Shown here piece by piece: positions 44,758 through 52,810 of a stretch of DNA of 64,000 bases. The notes under the pieces were generated by a model, which saw only the letters and a program-made list of their open reading frames with translations, searched no databases and was not told where the DNA came from. The position numbers and the translations under genes were made by a program. Origin of the DNA: Ancylobacter rudongensis. Its GTDB lineage: Bacteria; Pseudomonadota; Alphaproteobacteria; Rhizobiales; Xanthobacteraceae. The stretch spans positions 310,001-374,000 of the forward strand of contig NZ_FMTP01000004.1 of the NCBI RefSeq assembly GCF_900100155.1. The letters run 5' to 3'. The stretch's first letter is position 1. Each line of letters begins with the position of its first letter.

Positions 44758-45668
44758 TGGAGCGCCATATCCTCGTAACCGGCGGTGCCGGGCTGATCGG
44801 CAACGCGGTGCGGTGCGCGCTGGAAGCGCAGGGTCGCAAGGTCGTCGCGATCGATCTGGTCGAGCGCACCCGCGAGGGCCTGCCTCTTGTCGCCTGCGAC
44901 CTCACCGACATTCACCGCCTGCACGCTGTCGCGGCGGAGTATCCGCTCGACGCTGTCATCCATTGCGGCGCCCATTCCGGGCCGATGGTGGCGCGCGACA
45001 ACCCGTATTCGATGGTGCAGGTCAATGTGGTGGGCACCGCCAACATGCTGGAGCTGGCGCGCATTCATCAGCTGCGCCGCTTGGTGTTCTGCTCCTCCAC
45101 CAGCGCCTATGGCGACACGCCTGAAGGGCCGGTGCCGGAAGACGTGGTGCTGCGCCCGACCTCGGTCTATGGCGGCAGCAAGGCGGCGAGCGAGGCGCTG
45201 CTATGGACCTATTGGCGCCAGTTCGGCGTCGATGCGCTCGCCATCCGCCTGTCCTGGGTCTACGGGCCGGGGCGAACCACCGATTGCGTCATCCGCACCA
45301 TGATCGAGGACGCGCTGGCCGGTCGGCCGACGCGGCTGCCCTTCGGCCAGGATTTCCACCGCCAGTTCCTCCATGTCGAGGATGCCGTCGCCGCGCTGCT
45401 GCTGGCGCTCGACGCGACGCCGCCGCCGCGGCGCATCTACACCGCCACCGGCGGCACCTATGTGACGCTGGGCGAGATCGGCGAGGTGGTGAAGCGGGTG
45501 CTGCCGCAGGCCGACATCGCCCTCGCGCCGGGCCCCGATCCGGTGGACGAGGTGCACCGGCGCTTCGACATCTCGGCCATAAGCCGCGATCTCGGTTACA
45601 CCCCGCGTTTCGATCTGGAGACGGGCATCCGGTCCTATGCGGACTGGATCGCGGCCCGTGCAGGCTGA
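44757..45668 (+). CDS. NAD-dependent epimerase/dehydratase (extended SDR)
   Basis: A 303-aa extended SDR with GGAGLIGNAVRCAL at the cofactor site (residues 9-22), VIHCGAHSG, a catalytic Ser-Tyr-Lys set in CSSTSAYGD and SVYGGSKAASEAL, and RLSWVYGPGRTTD. It shares one base with the ATPase stop (TGATG). Substrate unknown: related proteins work on uronates or sugar nucleotides, and in this operon it more likely oxidises or epimerises a small hydroxyl compound made after ring opening. Confidence 0.78.
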   Translation: MERHILVTGGAGLIGNAVRCALEAQGRKVVAIDLVERTREGLPLVACDLTDIHRLHAVAAEYPLDAVIHCGAHSGPMVARDNPYSMVQVNVVGTANMLELARIHQLRRLVFCSSTSAYGDTPEGPVPEDVVLRPTSVYGGSKAASEALLWTYWRQFGVDALAIRLSWVYGPGRTTDCVIRTMIEDALAGRPTRLPFGQDFHRQFLHVEDAVAALLLALDATPPPRRIYTATGGTYVTLGEIGEVVKRVLPQADIALAPGPDPVDEVHRRFDISAISRDLGYTPRFDLETGIRSYADWIAARAG

Positions 45669-45681
45669 GGAAACAGCACCG

Positions 45682-46437
45682 ATGCAGGAATTCTCGCTTC
45701 ACGGCCGCAAGGCGCTCGTCACCGGCGGCAGCCGGGGGATTGGCGGCGAGGTGGTGGAACTGTTCGCCCGCTATGGCGCCGAGGTCGCCTTCTGCCATGT
45801 GGGCGATGGCTCTAACGCGGCGGCGCTGGAAGCCCGGCTGACGCAAGCGGGCCACCGGGTTTTCGGCACCGAATGCGACGTGGCCGATGCGGCTGCGGTG
45901 GAGGCCATGGCCGTCTGGGCGAAGGAAATACTCGGCCAGGTGGACATTCTGGTCAACATGGCTGGCATTGGCGGTGACAAGGCCTTTGTCGACCTCTCCA
46001 TTGAGGAGTGGGACCGGATGATCGGGGTGCATCTGCGCGGGCATTTCCTCGTCACCCGGCAGTTCTTCCCCGACATGCTGGCGCGCGGCTATGGGCGGGT
46101 GATCAACTGCGCCTCGCAGCTCGCCTATCGCGGCGCCCCGGCGCTGGCGCATTATTGCGCCGCCAAGGCCGGCATTGTCGGCTTTACCCGGGCGCTGGCC
46201 TATGAGGGAGCGCCCCATGGCGTGACGGTCAACGCCATCGCCCCCGGCGCCACCGAAACGGTGCTTCTGGGCGGCTTGAGCGACGAATGGCGTGCCCGCA
46301 AGCTCACCGAAATCCCGCTCGGCCGCTTCGGCCAGGTGTCGGAGATCGCCCCCACCATCCTGATGCTCGCCTCGGCGGCCGGCGCCTTCTATGTCGGCCA
46401 GACGCTCTCGCCCAATGGCGGCGACATCATGCTTTGA
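45682..46437 (+). CDS. Short-chain dehydrogenase (3-oxoacyl-ACP reductase-like)
   Basis: A 251-aa classical SDR: ALVTGGSRGIGGEVVELFAR, NMAGIGGD, catalytic Ser in CASQLAYRG, Tyr-Lys in YCAAKAGIVGFTRAL, and the C-terminal GQTLSPNGGDIML. Strict residue set is intact, so it is probably active with NAD(P). Specific substrate not recognisable. Follows the epimerase gene by 13 bases. Confidence 0.8.
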   Translation: MQEFSLHGRKALVTGGSRGIGGEVVELFARYGAEVAFCHVGDGSNAAALEARLTQAGHRVFGTECDVADAAAVEAMAVWAKEILGQVDILVNMAGIGGDKAFVDLSIEEWDRMIGVHLRGHFLVTRQFFPDMLARGYGRVINCASQLAYRGAPALAHYCAAKAGIVGFTRALAYEGAPHGVTVNAIAPGATETVLLGGLSDEWRARKLTEIPLGRFGQVSEIAPTILMLASAAGAFYVGQTLSPNGGDIML

Positions 46438-46473
46438 TCCCATTCTTCTCCGAACGCATCCAGCGAGGCGCCC

Positions 46474-47904
46474 ATGAGCGAATTCGATACGGTCATACGC
46501 GGTGGCACTGTGGTCACCGCCTCGGACACGGTGCGGGCCGATGTCGGCATTCGCGACGGGCGGATCGTGGCTGTGGCCGAGAGCCTGACCGGCGGCGCGA
46601 AGGTGATCGACGCCACCGGGCTGCTGGTCATGCCCGGCGGCATCGACAGTCATGTGCATCTTGCCCAGCCGGCCTTTGGCGGCCCGGCCATGGCGGATGA
46701 TTTCGAGAGCGGCACCCGCTCCGCCATTGCCGGCGGCAACACCACGGTGCTGCCCTTCGCGCTGCAGCCGCGCGGCGCCAGCCTGCGCCAGAGCGTGATG
46801 GACTATCACAAGGAAGCCGACGGCAAGTGCTATTGCGACTACGGCTTCCACCTCATCATTTCCGACCCTTCCGCCAGCGTGCTGGGGCAGGAACTGCCGG
46901 CACTGGTGGGCGACGGCTACACCTCGTTCAAGGTGTTCATGACCTATGACGACCTGGTGCTGAACGACCGCCAGCTGCTGGAAGTGTTCGACTGCGCGCG
47001 CGGCTGCGGTGCCCTCGTCATGGTGCATTGCGAGGGCTATGACGCCATTCGCTTCATGACCCAGAAGCTGGAGGCGGCTGGCAAGACGGCGCCCTACTAC
47101 CACGGCGTCTCCCGCCCGCAATCGGTGGAACGCGAGGCCACCCACCGCGCCATCAGCCATGCCGAGCTGACCGACGTGCCGATCATGGTGGTGCATGTCT
47201 CGGGCCGCGAGCCGATGGAGCAGATCCGCTGGGCGCAGCAGAAGGGGCTGAAGGTCTATGGCGAGACCTGCCCGCAATATGTCGCGCTCACCGCCGAGGA
47301 CATGAAGGGCCTCAACATGGACGAGAGCGGCGGCAAATATGTCTGCTCGCCGCCGCCGCGCGACCACGCCAGCTGGGACGCCATCTGGGAGGGCATCCGC
47401 ACCGGCGTGTTCCAGACCTTCTCGTCCGACCATTGCGCCTTCTTCTATGAGGGCGAGATGGGCAAGCTGAACCCGAAGGCCCGCACTTCCTTCCGCTGGG
47501 TGCCGAACGGCATTCCCGGCGTCGAGACGCGGCTGCAGATCCTGTTCTCAAAGGGGGTGGTGGAAGGGCGCATCACGCTCAACGAGTTCGTTGCACTCAC
47601 CTCGACCAACCACGCCAAGATCTACGGTCTCTACCCGAAGAAGGGCTCGATCGCCCCCGGCTTCGACGCCGACATCGTGCTGTGGGACCCGAACCGCAAG
47701 GAAACCATCCGCCAGGAGCTGATGCATCACGGCGCCGACTACACGCCCTATGAAGGCATGGAAGTCACCGGCTGGCCGGTCATGACGCTGCTGCGCGGCA
47801 AGGTGATGGCGGAAGACGGTCGCATCGTCGGCGAACCCGGCGATGGCGGCTTTCTCAAGCGCGAGCTCTCGCCCTATGCCGTGCCGGCGGGAGGCGCAGC
47901 GTGA
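46474..47904 (+). CDS. hydA: Dihydropyrimidinase / D-hydantoinase
   Basis: A 476-aa cyclic amidohydrolase. All binuclear-zinc ligands are present: His60 and His62 (GIDSHVHL), carboxylated Lys153 (YTSFKVFMTYDD), His185 (VMVHCEG), His241 (VVHVSGREP) and Asp319 (SSDHC). The substrate-loop ALQPRGASL and C-terminal MTLLRGKVMAEDGRIVGEPG fit the family. It opens dihydropyrimidine or 5-substituted hydantoin rings to N-carbamoyl amino acids. No carbamoylase (HyuC) or DHP dehydrogenase is linked, so the natural substrate may be another cyclic ureide or imide. Overlaps the next gene by GTGA. Confidence 0.9.
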   Translation: MSEFDTVIRGGTVVTASDTVRADVGIRDGRIVAVAESLTGGAKVIDATGLLVMPGGIDSHVHLAQPAFGGPAMADDFESGTRSAIAGGNTTVLPFALQPRGASLRQSVMDYHKEADGKCYCDYGFHLIISDPSASVLGQELPALVGDGYTSFKVFMTYDDLVLNDRQLLEVFDCARGCGALVMVHCEGYDAIRFMTQKLEAAGKTAPYYHGVSRPQSVEREATHRAISHAELTDVPIMVVHVSGREPMEQIRWAQQKGLKVYGETCPQYVALTAEDMKGLNMDESGGKYVCSPPPRDHASWDAIWEGIRTGVFQTFSSDHCAFFYEGEMGKLNPKARTSFRWVPNGIPGVETRLQILFSKGVVEGRITLNEFVALTSTNHAKIYGLYPKKGSIAPGFDADIVLWDPNRKETIRQELMHHGADYTPYEGMEVTGWPVMTLLRGKVMAEDGRIVGEPGDGGFLKRELSPYAVPAGGAA

Positions 47905-48662
47905 GCGGCGCGCCGGTCGCCCTCGTCACCGGGGCGGGCATCGGCATCGGGCGGGCGACCTCCTTCGCCTTCGCCCTCGCCGGCTACCATGTCGTCGTCA
48001 CCGATGTGCTGGAGGCGGAGGGCGGTGACGTTGCCCGCGCCATTGTCGATGCGGGCGGACGCGCCGAATTCCTCCCGCTCGACGTCACCTCGACGCCGGC
48101 GACCGATGCGCTGGTGGCCGATATCGAGGCGCGGCATGGGCGCATCGACGCGATCATTGCCAATGCCGGCATCGCCAAAAAGGTCCCGCTCGGGGTGATG
48201 AGCGACGAGGCGTGGGACCGGACGTTTGACGTCGACCTGAAAGGCATCATGCGGATCGTGCGCGCCGCTGCCCCCGGCATGCGAGCCCGCAAGGCCGGCT
48301 CAGTGGTGGCACTCTCCTCCATCATGGGCGTCGCTTATGGCTGGGACGAGCATGTGCATTATTCCGCCGCCAAGGCCGGCGTGGTCGGGCTGGTGCGCGG
48401 GCTGGCGGTGGAACTTGCGCGCGACGGCATCACCGTCAACGGTGTGGCCCCGGGCTATATCCGCACCGCGCAGGCGCTCTCGCGCGAGCATTCGCTGGGG
48501 CCGGAAGGGCTGGAGAAGGCCGCCGACTTCATCCCGCTCGGCCGCGTCGGCGAGCCGGAAGACATTGCCGACGTCATCCTCTTCCTCGCCTCGCCGGCGG
48601 CGCGCTACATGACCGGGCAGGTGATCGCGGTGGATGGCGGGCTGCTGGTCGGGCGCTATTGA
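47901..48662 (+). CDS. Short-chain dehydrogenase (classical SDR)
   Basis: A 253-aa SDR starting with GTG in a GTGA overlap with hydA. Motifs: ALVTGAGIGIGRATSFAFAL, ANAGIAKK, SSIMGVAYGW with catalytic Ser, YSAAKAGVVGLVRGLAVELA, and C-terminal GQVIAVDGGLLVG. Complete catalytic set. The second SDR of this operon; substrate unknown. Its stop overlaps the convergent CobW gene by 7 bases. Confidence 0.8.
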   Translation: MSGAPVALVTGAGIGIGRATSFAFALAGYHVVVTDVLEAEGGDVARAIVDAGGRAEFLPLDVTSTPATDALVADIEARHGRIDAIIANAGIAKKVPLGVMSDEAWDRTFDVDLKGIMRIVRAAAPGMRARKAGSVVALSSIMGVAYGWDEHVHYSAAKAGVVGLVRGLAVELARDGITVNGVAPGYIRTAQALSREHSLGPEGLEKAADFIPLGRVGEPEDIADVILFLASPAARYMTGQVIAVDGGLLVGRY

Positions 48663-49708
48663 GCCTTGCCGGAGCCAACAAAAGCGTCGAAGGAGCGCTG
48701 TACCAGCGCCGGGTCGAGCCTGCGCGCGATCATGACAATCTGCGTGCCGTGGACACCCTCGGGCCACGCCTTCAAGTGCTCGGGGGCGTGGACGAGGTGC
48801 TGGACACCCTGGATGACCACGGGTTCGGCGATGCTCTCGATCGACAGCAGTCCCTTGAGGCGCAGGATTTCGCCGCCATGGCGGTTCAGCAGCATCGACA
48901 GCCAGAGCGCGAAGCGCGGCCAGGCCAACGGCGCCTCGGCGCGGATGACGAAGGCCCGGATGTCGCCGTGCCGGCCGGCTTCGTGCGCGGCATGGCCGTG
49001 AAAGCGCCAGCCGCCTTCGCGCACCGCCGCCGCCTCGATCCAGCGCCGCACCTCGGCGGCCCGGTGCGCCTCGTCGGCGGGGTCCGCGAGCAACAGCGCG
49101 ATATCGGGCGCCTCGTCCGGGAGAAGCGTGACTAGCGCGGCGCTCGGGTTGAGGGCTGAGAGGCGCGCGGCCAGCATGGCGGCTTCCCCGGGGGAGGCAA
49201 GGTCGCTCTTGCTGATCGCCAGCCTGTCTGCCGCCGCCACCTGCCGCAGCGATTCCGGGAAGGAAGCGAGATTGCCCACGCCGTTCGGTACGTCGACGAC
49301 GGTGACGATGCCGCCGAGACGGAACTGGTGGCGCAGCATCGGGTCGGCGATCAGCGTGGTGACGATCGGCCCGGGATCGGCGATGCCAGTGGTCTCCAGC
49401 ACCACGCGGGCGAAGGGGGGCAGCGTGCCGTGCCGGCGGCGCTCCATGAGGTTGACTAGTCCATCCTTCAGGTCGGTCCGTACCGTGCAGCAGACACAGC
49501 CGCTTTTCAGCAGCACGATGTCCTCATCCACGGCCTCGACCAGAAGATGGTCGAGGCCCACCTCGCCGAACTCGTTGATCAGCACGGCGGTGTCGGCCAG
49601 TGCCGGCGAGGCAAGCAGCCGACGCAGCAGCGAGGTCTTTCCCGCGCCGAGAAAGCCGGTGAGCACATGCACCGGCAGCTTTCCGGCAGGGGCGGGCGGA
49701 CCGTTCAT
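48656..49708 (-). CDS. CobW/COG0523-family GTPase (metallochaperone)
   Basis: A 350-aa G3E GTPase. Walker A TGFLGAGKTS (17-26), the metal-binding GCVCC motif (70-74), guanine-specificity ISKSDLA and a C-terminal CobW_C domain (residues about 225-345) with RLKGLLSIESIAEPVVIQGV. The family inserts zinc or other metals into client enzymes. Its neighbours include the zinc-dependent hydantoinase and a metal-dependent deacetylase-fold hydrolase, both candidate clients. Start at 49708 overlaps the 100-aa gene stop (ATGA). B12-specific CobW is unlikely without cobalamin genes nearby. Confidence 0.87.
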   Translation of the reverse strand: MNGPPAPAGKLPVHVLTGFLGAGKTSLLRRLLASPALADTAVLINEFGEVGLDHLLVEAVDEDIVLLKSGCVCCTVRTDLKDGLVNLMERRRHGTLPPFARVVLETTGIADPGPIVTTLIADPMLRHQFRLGGIVTVVDVPNGVGNLASFPESLRQVAAADRLAISKSDLASPGEAAMLAARLSALNPSAALVTLLPDEAPDIALLLADPADEAHRAAEVRRWIEAAAVREGGWRFHGHAAHEAGRHGDIRAFVIRAEAPLAWPRFALWLSMLLNRHGGEILRLKGLLSIESIAEPVVIQGVQHLVHAPEHLKAWPEGVHGTQIVMIARRLDPALVQRSFDAFVGSGKAQ

Positions 49709-50007
49709 CGGCTTTGTTCGACCCGCGCGATCACCGCCGGGTCGAGCGGATCGCAGGGCTGGCCGGCGAGCTTTTCCGCCTCCGGCCAGAGCGCGCCGAA
49801 ATGCTCCACCACTGCCATGCGCCCGGTGCGCGAGCGTAGGGTGAAGCGGCCCGCCCATTCGTCGAGCCTGAGCCCGTAGAGTCCTAGCACCTCGTTGGCG
49901 CAAGCCGCGCGGGCCCGGCGCTCCGCCGTCGGCGTGACGCTGCCGCCGGTTCCTTTGCCGGCGGTCCAGTGGTCGCTGGCGGCGAAAGCGCCGCAAAGCC
50001 CGCACAT
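49705..50007 (-). CDS. Uncharacterised 100-aa protein with N-terminal CxxC
   Basis: A 100-aa protein beginning MCGLCGAFAASDHW, with a CxxC pair at residues 2-5 and a further cysteine in RAACANEVLGLYGLRL. No membrane segment. It is coupled to the CobW gene by an ATGA overlap and lies 9 bases after the deacetylase-fold gene, so it is cotranscribed with both. I do not recognise the family beyond similar short genes beside CobW in Rhizobiales. A metal-carrier or client-adaptor role for the CobW partner is suggested by context only. Confidence 0.7.
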   Translation of the reverse strand: MCGLCGAFAASDHWTAGKGTGGSVTPTAERRARAACANEVLGLYGLRLDEWAGRFTLRSRTGRMAVVEHFGALWPEAEKLAGQPCDPLDPAVIARVEQSR

Positions 50008-50016
50008 GGCCCGGCC

Positions 50017-50916
50017 TCAGGGCGTGGGCCGGGCGGTGCCGCTGCGCGGAAAGCGCCGGGCGAAGTCGTCGGCGATCTCCTCCATGGTGACGAATTTCAC
50101 GCCCTCATGGCCCTTGATGTAGTCGAACAGCCGCTCGTGCATCTTCAACACATGCGGGCGGCCGGAGACATCAGGGTGGATGGTGATGGGGAAGACGGCG
50201 TAGTCGTAATTCTCGTAGACCCAGTCGAATTGGTCGCGCCAGGTGTCCTCGATATCGCGCGGCGAGACGAAGCCATGGCTGTTCGGTGCAGCCTTGATGA
50301 ACATCATCGGCGGCAGGTCGTCGAGGTGCCAGGAAGCGGGAATCTCGATGAGATCGGTCTCCTCGCCCTGCACATAGGGCTTCATCCAGGTCGACGGGTG
50401 CTGGGAGTAGTCGATCTTGGTCCAGCTGTCGCCGACCGTCACATAATAGGGGTGGTGGTCATTGTGCATCAGCGAATGGTCGTACTTGATGCCCTTCTGC
50501 TTCAGCAGTTCATTTGTCTTCGAGCCGAACTCCCACCACGGCGCCACATACCCGCGCGGCGGCTTGCCGGCGAGCTGGGTGATGAGCTCGACGCATTTGT
50601 CGAAGATCGCCTCCTCCTGCTCAGGCGTCATGGCGATGGGGTTCTCGTGGCTGTAGCCGTGCATGCCGATCTCGTGGCCGGCATCGGCCACCGCCTGCAT
50701 CTCCGCCCGGAAGCTCTCGATGGAATGGCCTGGAATGAACCAGGTGGTCCTGATGTCCCATTTTTCGAACAGCCGCAGCAGGCGCAGGCTGCCGACCTTG
50801 CCGGCGAAGGCGCCGCGGGAAATGTCGCAGGGGCTGTCCTCGCCGCCATAGGAGCCGAGCCAGCCCGCTACCGCGTCAACGTCAATGCCGTAGGAGACGA
50901 AGATTTCCTTGGCCAT
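50017..50916 (-). CDS. Polysaccharide-deacetylase-fold hydrolase (HpPgdA/PuuE-like; possible cyclic imide hydrolase)
   Basis: A 299-aa CE4-fold protein of the HpPgdA-like branch: [20 protein letters not shown] (about 9-28), GHSIESF, and the metal-binding [10 protein letters not shown]. The branch includes Helicobacter peptidoglycan deacetylase, PuuE-type metal-independent allantoinase relatives and a Pseudomonas imidase. No signal peptide, so it works in the cytoplasm. Together with hydantoinase and ureidoglycolate-lyase-like genes, hydrolysis of a cyclic imide or allantoin-like ring is more likely than sugar deacetylation. A good aaaggaac site precedes the ATG at 50916. Confidence 0.82.
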   Translation of the reverse strand: MAKEIFVSYGIDVDAVAGWLGSYGGEDSPCDISRGAFAGKVGSLRLLRLFEKWDIRTTWFIPGHSIESFRAEMQAVADAGHEIGMHGYSHENPIAMTPEQEEAIFDKCVELITQLAGKPPRGYVAPWWEFGSKTNELLKQKGIKYDHSLMHNDHHPYYVTVGDSWTKIDYSQHPSTWMKPYVQGEETDLIEIPASWHLDDLPPMMFIKAAPNSHGFVSPRDIEDTWRDQFDWVYENYDYAVFPITIHPDVSGRPHVLKMHERLFDYIKGHEGVKFVTMEEIADDFARRFPRSGTARPTP

Positions 50917-50967
50917 TCGCGTTCCTTTCGCTGTTCCTGCCACGGTGGGGGCCGCGGCGCCCAAAGC

Positions 50968-51729
50968 TCAGACGAATTCGGTCATGGTGATCCCCGCGCG
51001 GTCCGCCGTGCGGCTGAGATGGCGGCGCATATAGTAGCCGGCGCCCTCCGGGTCCCCCATGGTGAGCGCCTCGACGACGCGCTCATGTTCCATCACCGGG
51101 TCCCACAGCTTGTCGCGCCGCACCGGCAGCCGCGAGCTTTCCAGCAGCACGCGGGCGAAATTGTCGTGCATGTCGGCGAGCAGGCGGTTGCGCGAGAAGC
51201 GCATGATCAGCTTGTGGAACTCGAAGTCGATCTGCGCGAAGGCGGCGAAGTCCTGCGCGTGGGCGGCGGCGCGGAAGGCCTGCACATTCTCCTTCAGCTC
51301 CTCGATCTCCGCCTCGGTGCGGGTCATCGCCGCCAACTGCGCGGCATGGCTCTCGGCGATGTAGCGGAACTGATAGACCTCGGCCGGGGAATAGCGGGCC
51401 GCGAAGCGCCAGGACGGGGCCGGCGCGGCCTCTCCGCCCTCGGCGGTCGCCCGCACGAAGGTGCCGCGCCCGGGCTCGATGGAGATGAGGCCGATGGTGG
51501 CCAGGATCGACAGCGCCTCGCGCAGCGTGGCGCGGCTGATGTTGAACTCCCGGGCAAGGTCGCGCTGCGGCGGCAGGGGCGCGCTCGGCCCGAGCTTCCT
51601 GTCCTCGATCAGCTTCTGCAGCGCGCTCACCGCGAGCTGGGCCGCCGTTGGGGCGGGCTGGCGCCGCCGCTTGCCTGCTGAATCGGTCTGACCAATGTGT
51701 CCGCCGCCACCTTGCACCGCTTTACGCAT
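50968..51729 (-). CDS. GntR-family regulator, FCD (FadR-like) subfamily
   Basis: A 253-aa regulator. The winged helix (about residues 25-95) has PLPPQRDLAREFNISRATLR then EALSILATIGLI, and the all-helical FCD domain has FEFHKLIMRFSRNRL and EHERVVEALTMGDPEGAGYY before MRRHL, with the histidines that bind a metal and carboxylate effector. The ATG at 51729 is used; a longer version to 51765 is possible. Two GGTCwGACC sites flank its start, indicating autoregulation, and three more precede the ABC operon. The effector is probably an acidic catabolite. Confidence 0.85.
   Translation of the reverse strand: MRKAVQGGGGHIGQTDSAGKRRRQPAPTAAQLAVSALQKLIEDRKLGPSAPLPPQRDLAREFNISRATLREALSILATIGLISIEPGRGTFVRATAEGGEAAPAPSWRFAARYSPAEVYQFRYIAESHAAQLAAMTRTEAEIEELKENVQAFRAAAHAQDFAAFAQIDFEFHKLIMRFSRNRLLADMHDNFARVLLESSRLPVRRDKLWDPVMEHERVVEALTMGDPEGAGYYMRRHLSRTADRAGITMTEFV
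51685..51693. promoter_or_regulatory. FCD-GntR-type operator, site 4 (inside the gntR 5' end)
   Basis: GGTCTGACC core within the first 15 codons of the GntR gene, probably a repression site in the early coding region. Confidence 0.5.
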
Positions 51730-51775
51730 CTGGCTAAATTCCGTCACTCGCTGCGAGGATGGCATCGTTGGAGCC

Positions 51776-51784
51776 GGTCTGACC
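51776..51784. promoter_or_regulatory. FCD-GntR-type operator, site 5 (divergent promoter)
   Basis: GGTCTGACC in the 144-base divergent region between the GntR gene and the ureidoglycolate-lyase-like gene, 91 bases from site 4, followed by a TTGGTCA half-site. Confidence 0.6.
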
Positions 51785-51873
51785 AGTTCAAATTTTGGTC
51801 ACTTCGCTGCCCCCGAATGTTCGATTGACGCACTTGCCGGGCGAGCGCAAGTGTCCGAGGTAATGAGGCGTGC

Positions 51874-52404
51874 TTGAGCGAGAACACTGATATTGAGGGG
51901 CGGCTGGACCTGCGGCTCCTCCCGGCCACCGCGGCCCTTTTCCGCCCCTATGGCCATCTCGTGAGCGCCGGCGCCGCCGACCCGGTTCACGTCAATGCCG
52001 GCACCGCGCTGCGCTACGACATTGCGCGGATCGATGCCGATACACGGCCGGGAAGCCGGCTGGTCGCCTCGGTGTTCGAAACGGCACCTCAGGCGCTGCC
52101 GCTGGTGGTGCGGTTGATGGAGCGCCATGCCTTCTCGCAGCAGGCCATCGTCGCCATGCATTCGGAGGACTTCATCCTCGCCGTCGCGCTCGATGACGGG
52201 CACGGGCGCCCGGACCTCGCCTCGCTGCGGGCGTTTCACTTTTCCGGCGGGGGCGGCGTCGTCTACCGGCGCGGCGTCTGGCACACGCCGATCATCGGGC
52301 TGGGCGGGGCAGGGCGGTTCTTCGTGCAGTCCTGGCAGGCGGGCACGACGGAGGATTGCGAGGAGCAAATCGTCGGTCCCTTCGTCATCCGGGCCGGCGG
52401 ATAG
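51874..52404 (+). CDS. Ureidoglycolate lyase-like protein (AllA family)
   Basis: A 176-aa double-stranded beta-helix protein of the ureidoglycolate lyase/hydrolase family. Typical features: FRPYGHLVSAG near the start, LRYDIARIDADTRPG, VVRLMERHAFSQQAIVAM and YRRGVWHTPI near 130-140. AllA releases urea from ureidoglycolate at the end of allantoin breakdown. The start is a TTG at 51874 with aggcg before it, as no ATG lies in frame. It is divergent from the GntR regulator. No full allantoin pathway is present, so a related ureide may be the substrate. Confidence 0.8.
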   Translation: MSENTDIEGRLDLRLLPATAALFRPYGHLVSAGAADPVHVNAGTALRYDIARIDADTRPGSRLVASVFETAPQALPLVVRLMERHAFSQQAIVAMHSEDFILAVALDDGHGRPDLASLRAFHFSGGGGVVYRRGVWHTPIIGLGGAGRFFVQSWQAGTTEDCEEQIVGPFVIRAGG

Positions 52405-52416
52405 CAACGCGAGCGG

Positions 52417-52441
52417 GGAACGCTAACCGGTGGCGGGCGTT
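52417..52441 (+). promoter_or_regulatory. EcfG-type general-stress promoter
   Basis: GGAAC (52417-52421), 16 bases, CGTT (52438-52441), an exact EcfG consensus 31 bases before the small membrane-anchored protein. Confidence 0.75.
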
Positions 52442-52471
52442 GTTCTGGCAGTCAATGTCAGGAGCAACCCG

Positions 52472-52735
52472 ATGGCCGACGCCAACAAGATCAACGAGAA
52501 TCTGCCCTCCAGCGCCGATGCGCTGATGCGCGAGACGGGCCGCAACGTTTCCGCCGCCTCCGATGCGGTCAGCGAGGGTGTCAGCGACGCCGCCGAGCGC
52601 GCCTCGGGCCTGTATGCTGCCGGCAATGCCGCAGTCGCCAACCGCATCGATGTGCTTCCCGGCATGGTCACGGCGGCACTGGCAGGGGTCGTGGTCGGCT
52701 ATTTCATCGGCCGCGATCGTCCCCACCGCTGGTGA
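52472..52735 (+). CDS. Small stress protein with C-terminal membrane anchor (YqjD/DUF883-like)
   Basis: An 87-aa protein: a Ser/Ala/Glu helical region (residues 1-60) followed by one transmembrane helix (LPGMVTAALAGVVVGYFIGR, about 63-82) near the end. This tail-anchored layout with a glycine-patterned helix resembles ElaB/YqjD/DUF883 proteins that bind ribosomes in stationary phase, though similarity is low. The ATG at 52472 follows aggagc; a GTG at 52430 overlaps the promoter. It has an EcfG-type promoter and its own terminator. Confidence 0.7.
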   Translation: MADANKINENLPSSADALMRETGRNVSAASDAVSEGVSDAAERASGLYAAGNAAVANRIDVLPGMVTAALAGVVVGYFIGRDRPHRW

Positions 52736-52779
52736 ACCGGGCGGCTCAGGCCGCTCCCGGTGGACCCCAACGGGCGAGG

Positions 52780-52810
52780 GGGACAGGGGCATTGCTCCTG
52801 TCCCTTTTTT
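52780..52810 (+). terminator. Rho-independent terminator
   Basis: Stem gggacagg/cctgtccc, extended by three more pairs (one G-U) to a three-base loop, then six T residues; 45 bases after the small protein stop. Confidence 0.88.

Noticed and set aside
45289-47433. Minus-strand frame of 714 codons opposite the hydantoinase and SDR genes
   Set aside because: No recognisable domain, composition of an antisense shadow, and the plus strand carries catalytic motifs.
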